Source: Meandrina meandrites
Lineage: Eukaryota; Cnidaria; Anthozoa; Scleractinia; Meandrinidae
Length of the DNA: 64,000 bases
Reading direction: 5' to 3'
NCBI GenBank assembly: GCA_963693305.1
Contig: OY855905.1
Coordinates: 33,992,750-34,056,749, forward strand
Every line of letters starts with the position of its first letter. Positions within the stretch are counted from its first letter, which is position 1. Shown here in pieces: positions 59,401-64,000 of this stretch. Under the pieces are notes generated by a model. The model was not told the origin of the DNA. It did not search any database and saw nothing but the letters and a program-made list of their open reading frames with translations. The translations under genes and the position numbers were made by a program.

Positions 59401-62400
59401 AAGTCTGGAATTCCTCAACCACTCCACAAAGTCTTGATGGCAAAATTTGCAGGAGACACTGGCTCAGCGTCAGGCGCCTCCGGAATGGACGAATCATCAC
59501 TTTCAGACGACGACATCTCACAGACGTCTGGTAGTGGTCAAGCAGGTTCAGGTTCTCAAAAGAAAGATGAGGTCAATGCGGCAGCATCTGGATCTGGTGA
59601 GGCAACTGCTGTACCGGTCACTTCAGCACCAACTGTTGGAGCGGCTGAAATAGGCTCAGGATCTGGGAGTCTGGCTGAAGGTAATTTTGCTTCTATCGCA
59701 CAAAATCTCCTCAGAAGCGGTAATTCGACTGTTTATTCCTCAACGACGGAAAATATATCTAACTATTCTCATAACATAATTGTTTGACAATATAGAGATG
59801 GTTATAAAACCTAAATCAGTCGTCTATGGGTCTTACAGCTAGCTTGTAACTATTCTCCAATTATAAATTCTACGGACGATTTTGCAGAAATTAAAATTTG
59901 ACAATTTATAAAAATGCTTCTGTCCATTTTTCGTTGGTTAATGGGTCACTTTTTACGGCTGACATCTGATATGGGTTTAAATGCATTTCTAATTCATCTC
60001 TTTACAATAGATCTTGCAACTGGCACTGTAAGCAGAGCCAACGAAAAGCACAGTTCAATTCCAAGACCGGCAGCAGCCCCACAGGTATCAGTTTATCCAA
60101 AGATTGACCTGAAGGAGATAGCCAAGGCTGTAAATGTGTATCGAGGTGTTGCATTGAAGATGCTCGGTGAAGCATTAGAGGGCGCAGCGGAAGAAAAAGA
60201 GCAGGAACTATCAAAGAAGTCTCACATTCCACTTCCCCCTGCTACCGCCATCTTGCAGCAGATGGGGTTTCCCGTGGGGTACGATGAAAGTGCTAAGAGG
60301 AACATGATTCCTAACATGATGCAAGCTCCTAATATGATGATGGTTCCCAATAATGGAATGATGGGGTACGGCAATAATGGATATGCATATAGTTATCCAC
60401 AACCTGCTGGAAATCAACCTTTGGCGGATTTTTACAGCCAGTACCAGCAGCAACCAAACATGGCGAGGTCGGAAATCATGGCGACACCCGAAGAAGAAGC
60501 AGAAGAACAGCAAAACGAGGTCGAAGGAGCCGCACAAGATGAGGAACCAGAGGAGATTCAACCAATTCAACAAGAAAATGAATCCGTCCAACAACAGGAG
60601 AACGTAACCGAGACAGCGAAAGAGGTAGACAAACACTTAAATAAGTGCTGCATGTTCAGTTGATACAGGTCAAATACCATTGACTTGTTATTTGATACAA
60701 GGCAAGTGGTAATGACTGCTTATTTGATACACGTTAAGTGGCACTGACCTTCACTTGCCTTGTCAACTAGTATCGACTGTTCATTTGATACAGGTAAAGA
60801 GTCACTGACTATTCAGCTGTTAAAAACTCAAGTGCCATTGACCGTTTAGGTTTAGTTGTTTTGGCTTCTTATTTGATAAGATTAAAATACATATATGTTT
60901 GAATATTGTGTTTAGTTGATATGAACTCCAAAAAAAGGAAGACGAGTGTAAATGTCATGAGAGCGGGCAATATGCTAGAATATACTCACTGTCTTTGGCT
61001 TTTTTTTAAAACATTTTTATTGACTTTTCAACACACTACTTACACATATACGGTTGTTACGTTACGTTACGTTACGTTACTATACGTTAAAACTACGTTA
61101 CATTTCTGCGTTCACTGTCTTTTTGAATTTACGGTTTTCTTCATTATTGTTTCGCTTGGCAGGATAAACCAGAAGCACCACAAAACAAGACTGAAGACAA
61201 CAACGACAGAAGGAATAGAATTGCCGACCCGTTTGAATACGTGCGAAACATGGGTACTGGAGCATCGATGGAGCCTATCCGTTCGAAGACCGCCTCTAAC
61301 TTGGTATCATCACATTCAGATCCTCTTGTCTTATGGAAGAATTCGCAATTACAAAAACTCGACGTCTTGGCAAAAAAGAAAAGCACAATACCGCAGCCTG
61401 GTAAGAATAATCGACGTGCATATATTAAAATATGACAGAAAATGCATAAAAATAAAATAGTGTTGGTTAACCAGCGAAGATTAATCATTTAACATCTGAA
61501 GCAGTTTAGGCTTGTTGGGTTGGCGAATGAGTACAATGATACTCGATGACTCATCGGCATTTTGCCACATTTTTATCCGATGAATAAGCCATCTAGGGCG
61601 CCCTCCACTGATAGAAAACTGCAAGTCGTTCATATTTGGGCTAGGGTTGAGTGTTGTTAATAAAATTAAACCTAAATATTCCAGAAACGGTTGCAGCCTC
61701 GTGCCCCTGCAGGCGCGACGAACAACTTTTAGTCTGAATTCAAAATAATCGTATCCTTGCAATTTTAGTGCAACAACTTAGAGAACTATCTTTAAAGAAG
61801 GTTTTAGTTCATATTCATTTTTTATCAACTAATTTCAACAAATATCCATGTATTGTCAAACAGACAGAAGCAACTTCGTTTTAGAAAAAATGAAGAACAA
61901 AGCTTGATATTGAAAGGTCCATGGTATATTTTCACCCACAGGAAGTCAACCAGAAATGCCTGCAGTTACTGGGGATCAAGGAACTTTCCAGTTCCCTGTG
62001 CAGCAGTTTAGATCTGATATTCCACAGCAGAACATCACAATGAATGGCATGCCAGATATGTCAGGACAGGCCTTTCCTGAAATCGCACCAGCCTTCCCGC
62101 AGTACACTCCCCAAAGTGAGGCTCTGACACAAAACCCTACAGACGACTTCGCGGCAAGTGAGTATATCACGGGCTAAAAGCCAACTCTGAAGTCTATAAA
62201 AAGGACGTTATGAGAAATTATCTACAAAACATAGAACGTATTTCATTTCAAAGTAGTGCTGGTAATAGAAGGTCACCTTTGACCTTCTGGTAGTTTTTAA
62301 AGCAAGCAAGTGACAAAACCACGAAAGAGTGAAGGAGATTATCTTGTAACCTTTCTTAGAAACAACAACAACAACAACAACAAATTAAAAACATAAACAG

Positions 62401-63941
62401 ATAGCTAGATCACACAAGGCTCGATGTACATGATTTACATCCCAAAAAAATTAACTGAATTTTGTTGTCGTTATTTCCTGATTAACAGGGAGCCAGATTG
62501 TACAAAGTCAGGCAACACAACAGCAACAACAAGGTATGTGACTCTGTGTTGTTCAGTCTCAGCTGAAAATTTTTTTGAAAGCCTTAGCGTTGCACTTATT
62601 TGACAAATCGTAATAGAGAAAAACATTGCCTACCAAATATCAGCTTATTTCCTTTCAAACTTTGCGTCTTCTAATTATCTAATACACGACCGACTGATAC
62701 GAGTTTTTCCAAACTGAACATTAAATAATGGTTTTATCAACTGTTGATAAGTAGGATAAAGCGACTTCTTCGATCGACAGTGAAAGCGTGTTCAGAAAAA
62801 GAAAACAACATCAAGCCATGACCTACGCGCGGCTCCTCTTGTAAAATAACATTCTTTTCTACAATAAATTGAAATTGCTTTTATCTTTTGCTCTCTTATT
62901 ACTTCTGCTCCTAACTATACTCAGCAAAGTGAATCCAGCGGCCTTTATGTGTACTTTTTTTGCTGATGCTGATGCTTTCACTGAACGATGCTTGCTTTTC
63001 TTAGAATGCAATATCCGAAGGCACCATGAACACTGCCACCACTACCAACACCACTTCCAACAATAACAACGGCACATCGCAACCACCACAAATACACCAA
63101 CAGTTATTCCTATTCCCTGTTATTCCATCTGCTTCTTGGTGCTACTCCTGATCTTTTTTACTTAACTTGAAGCTTCCACCCACATTTATAAGTGTCAATT
63201 TCACTGTTGTTCCACCGTGACGACTCATACCCCACTGGACCTTAGCGTCATTAATATTTAAAAAATCCCACCTTCAATCGCTTTGTAAGATGTAAAGTTG
63301 ATCCTTGTTAAATATTTCTTCTTCTACATCTCTCTCTTTTTTCTTCTGCTACGTTTTCCATTTTCAGCATCTCCATAGTTTCTTCAGGTATTGCCTTCTG
63401 CTCTGCGTATATAATTTTTAACATTTTTGACGCCGGCCGCTTTCTTTGCATTCAGAAAAACAAATCCTACTCCAAATAGATAAGTTTACTGAAAATATGA
63501 CCATTAAATTTCCTACACAGTGACATACCGAATACCATTCAATGTTCGCCTCGTATACTGTAATCTTGGCGAAAGGAGAGCTTGCATACTCAAGAAATGT
63601 AAATGCGACTTTCATATTGATAAAAATATCCTTAACACTGGTAGCCTTATTGAATCGGAGCCGGCAAGATTAAGATCAGCGTCATCATACAGAGAAATGG
63701 CCGTTGCCCTCAGACAACCGGATGAGCCATGTGGCGTTTTGTACAACTGCGTCAAAAACGATTTGCGGAAGTTCCTTATCCTTCTTATCAACAAACTATC
63801 AATATAAAGAAGTTTAAATTTCGCGTTTTGTTACGAGGAAACAACGTTTCTAACATCAGATTTCCATCTTTCTAACAACCAATAGGCGATCAGGAAAGCA
63901 GCCTGAGAGAGTTAAGAAGTTACTTTCCCGAGGACGAGTAA
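53480..63941 (+). CDS. Secreted ShK/SGSG proteoglycan-like protein, KGSFPL-motif family, member 2
   Basis: Not a family I recognise. Exons: 53480-53537, 55068-55823, 56048-56230, 56768-57220, 57718-57843, 58456-58566, 58984-59109, 59381-59680, 60011-60624, 61163-61400, 61942-62157, 62489-62533, 63886-63941; 1,093 residues if all join. Signal peptide 1-19 (MGFGFLLLIISLVPLSRA). Exon 2 is acidic with DDFSGSGSELWSGSGELP, then Ser/Thr/Gln-rich. Exon 3 holds KGSFPLQLHKYSPYTK, as in the gene at 44,370. Exon 4 has polyglutamine. Exon 6 is an ShK domain with six Cys (C-x6-C-x8-C-x10-C-x3-C-x2-C). Exons 7-8 are acidic with further SGSG, the usual glycosaminoglycan attachment context. Basic-x-x-[IV]-P motifs recur in exons 2-4 and 8-10. 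All introns are phase 1 except that between exons 9 and 10. The last exon (GDQESSLRELRSYFPEDE) precedes a poly(A) signal. An extra exon near 63,005-63,151 is possible. Confidence 0.75.
53846..54455. mobile_element. MITE with TA target duplication (pogo/Tigger-like)
   Basis: TA|CAGTCCGACCTCTATTAAGC at the left is an exact mirror of GCTTAATAGAGGTCGGACTG|TA at the right. Many internal ATTAAGCGGCCACC repeats. About 610 bp, no transposase. In intron 1 of the secreted-protein gene. Similar in plan to 13,648-14,126. Confidence 0.85.
58705..58870 (+). mobile_element. tRNA-derived SINE fragment, plus strand
   Basis: Box A-like GTGACCTAATGGTTAGCTCG, then TTGTGTCCTTGGGCAAAAAA, as in the core of the other SINEs; box B is poor and the 3' part (ATAGCCCTCCTGCC) differs. 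In the intron after the ShK exon. A diverged relative or a second family. Confidence 0.55.
61050..61085. repeat. (GTTAC)n pentanucleotide repeat
   Basis: Five or six GTTAC units, in an intron. Confidence 0.85.
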
Positions 63942-63969
63942 CTATGGGTCGCAATGGAGTTAGCCTGTC

Positions 63970-63975
63970 AATAAA
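63970..63975 (+). promoter_or_regulatory. Poly(A) signal of the secreted-protein gene
   Basis: AATAAA 29 bp after the proposed TAA at 63,939-63,941. This supports the exon at 63,886 being terminal. Confidence 0.65.
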
Positions 63976-64000
63976 AACAAGCTATGCTAGCAATCCCGCC

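Noticed and set aside
63005..63151. Possible extra exon of the secreted gene (two candidate acceptors, His-rich or Asn/Thr-rich reading)
   Set aside because: Both readings end in a stop; direct joining of 62,533 to 63,886 gives a clean phase, an acidic C terminus and a nearby poly(A) signal. An alternative last exon remains possible.

Overview
The window looks like nuclear DNA of an anthozoan cnidarian, most likely a stony coral (inference). Genes are split by short introns with GT..AG borders, intergenic DNA is AT-rich and full of MITEs, tRNA-derived SINEs, microsatellites and Penelope-like elements, and the predicted proteins (death-effector adaptor, ShK domain, TRPC-type channel) suit a cnidarian. 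No bacterial-style operons, rRNA genes or CRISPR arrays were seen.

Five protein-coding genes can be assembled by eye with consistent splice phases. (1) 2,430-8,056, minus strand: a death-effector-domain protein with a TRADD-N-like segment, not completed inside the window. (2) 21,905-32,468, plus: a TRPC-like cation channel with a von Willebrand factor A-like module inserted just before S1, and a SPRY domain plus coiled coil at the C terminus. (3) 33,579-40,733, plus: a complete 14-exon catalase of 508 residues. (4) 44,370-47,035 and (5) 53,480-63,941, plus: two neighbouring secreted, low-complexity proteins sharing a KGSFPLxLHKxSPYxK motif and a recurring basic-basic-[STN]-x-[IV]-P motif. The second also has an ShK domain and SGSG proteoglycan-type sites. 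I recognise no described family for (4) and (5).

The 10-22 kb region holds no host gene I can support. It is an accessory zone with two inverted, 5'-truncated Penelope-like element copies, each with an intact-looking hammerhead ribozyme motif at its 3' end and a GAGACCATGGGTCTC-type minisatellite at its 5' side. Several MITEs, a perfect 43-bp-arm hairpin and tandem repeat arrays lie around them. Other gene-poor stretches (0-2.4, 8.1-10.2, 41.4-44.3 and 47.0-53.4 kb) contain LINE 3' fragments, MITEs and simple repeats.

The genes form no pathway or operon. The two secreted paralogues are a local tandem family, catalase is a housekeeping antioxidant gene, the DED gene points to apoptosis or innate-immune signalling, and the channel gene is the most unusual architecture. 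All gene models come from reading splice sites by eye; no transcript or database search was available.
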